Source: Niveibacterium umoris (lineage in GTDB: Bacteria; Pseudomonadota; Gammaproteobacteria; Burkholderiales; Rhodocyclaceae). Taken from it: DNA of 64,000 bases. Shown here piece by piece: positions 63,466 through 64,000 of this stretch. The notes under the pieces are model-generated. The model saw only the letters and a program-made list of their open reading frames with translations, searched no databases and was not told where the DNA came from. The DNA is taken from contig NZ_JACIET010000002.1 in NCBI RefSeq assembly GCF_014197015.1, positions 806,001 to 870,000 on the forward strand. Reading direction: 5' to 3'. The number at the start of each line of letters is the position of its first letter. The stretch's first letter is position 1. Position numbers and translations under genes: made by a program.

Positions 63466-64000
63466 CGTGTTGTTCCATTTGGATTCCGGGCACGCCGCGC
63501 CAGTAACCGTCGCAGGTGGTGGTGGGCGCCAGCTTGGTGGCATCCGGGGGTGTCTGGCCCGCGAGTTCGGCGCGGAAGTGCTTGATGAGTGCTTCGGTGT
63601 GCTGCGCTTGCGGGCTGATGCGCAGGCGTTCAACACCGAGGGCTTGCACTTCGGCCAGGTGACCAAGCAAGGAATGACTCGCCGCCGACTGCGTCTGGAT
63701 GCCGTTGATCGCGAGGAAGGGCTGACCTTCGCGGGTGTCGAGTTGCAGGCCGTCCGGGAACTCGAGGCAGCGGAATTCGCAGTCGTCCTTGCGCAGGTTG
63801 AAGTGGCGCGCAGTGAAGCAGCGGGCCGAGAAGGCCAGCGGCAGCCGGCCCCAGGCAAAGAGCTCGGTCTCGATGCCCGCCGGTTTGCCTTCGAGCACCG
63901 TGGCGAGTCGCTCGCGGCTCATCTCGACCGGCGGCACCCAGCGGGTCGCACCGAGTCCGGCGTAGAGCGCAAGCGTATCGGCGTTGTAGATGTTCAGGTG
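63452..64000 (-). CDS. ubiV: Peptidase-U32-like ubiquinone hydroxylation protein UbiV, 5' end cut by window edge
   Basis: Visible 182 residues; the N-terminus lies beyond 64000. U32 family marks include HLNIYNADTL at the window edge, ARHFNLRKDD and DGLQLDTREG. Cysteines in CFTARHFNLRKDDCEFRC are spaced C-x12-C-x3-C, as in the 4Fe-4S site of E. coli UbiV (C180, C193, C197); the fourth cysteine would lie upstream. UbiU-UbiV hydroxylate ubiquinone precursors without oxygen, using prephenate. It overlaps ubiT; ubiU is expected just outside the window. Confidence 0.9.
   Translation of the reverse strand, partial: HLNIYNADTLALYAGLGATRWVPPVEMSRERLATVLEGKPAGIETELFAWGRLPLAFSARCFTARHFNLRKDDCEFRCLEFPDGLQLDTREGQPFLAINGIQTQSAASHSLLGHLAEVQALGVERLRISPQAQHTEALIKHFRAELAGQTPPDATKLAPTTTCDGYWRGVPGIQMEQHDALA

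Overview
The window is 64 kb of GC-rich, densely coded chromosome with almost no accessory DNA: no rRNA, tRNA, insertion sequence, prophage or CRISPR array could be recognised. The gene set (lptB-rpoN-hpf-ptsN-hprK cluster, phoB-phoR, ubiB, anaerobic ubiquinone genes ubiT-ubiV, short HPF, PilZ and many GGDEF/MCP proteins) points to a betaproteobacterium, most likely a facultatively anaerobic, motile member of the Rhodocyclales. The order-level placement is an inference from gene content and order, not from a search.

Layout. 0-8.6 kb: a truncated diguanylate cyclase, a split aerotaxis-like receptor (PAS protein plus CZB-type MCP), a condensation-fold acyltransferase, a Cache-domain MCP, an SNase-like protein, and DUF3820 and DUF1345 proteins. 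8.7-18.7 kb: envelope and lipid genes, namely a YbaY-NlpE-META fusion, an orphan TonB-like protein, a wax ester synthase/DGAT with an alpha/beta hydrolase, an SGNH-hydrolase lipoprotein, a FapA/DUF342 protein and a divergent signal-peptidase-II-like protein. 18.7-23.8 kb: a coupled DUF2339-DUF3999 membrane operon leading into that LspA-like gene. 24.0-36.2 kb: two sensory modules built on orphan periplasmic binding proteins. The first is a UrtA-like protein with a hybrid kinase and a REC-PAS-kinase; the second is a PhnD-like protein with a PAS-GGDEF-EAL protein. An RbgA-type GTPase gene lies between them.

36.2-39.3 kb: small genes (slyX, a PilZ protein, a TPR-like membrane protein), two clear intrinsic terminators and a candidate small RNA. 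39.3-47.7 kb: a minus-strand housekeeping run, in transcriptional order recA-recX-lptB-rpoN-hpf-ptsN-hprK, then psiF-like, cutA and dsbD. 47.8-57.5 kb: a Lon-substrate-domain protein, mutY, a VanZ-like protein, a sodium:solute symporter with an unusual leader, ubiB, a SPOR protein, dsbA, an SDR and a PaaK-like adenylate-forming enzyme. 57.7-64 kb: phoB-phoR, a large unknown protein, a HIT protein coupled to a class II glutamine amidotransferase, and ubiT-ubiV at the edge.

The main theme is signal transduction: four proteins of cyclic-di-GMP type or chemoreceptor type in the first 7 kb, then a phosphorelay and a bifunctional c-di-GMP protein, each next to its own binding protein. Core envelope, redox and nitrogen/phosphate regulation genes fill the rest. 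Starts were revised from the longest open frame where a Shine-Dalgarno sequence, family length or overlap with the upstream gene supported it.
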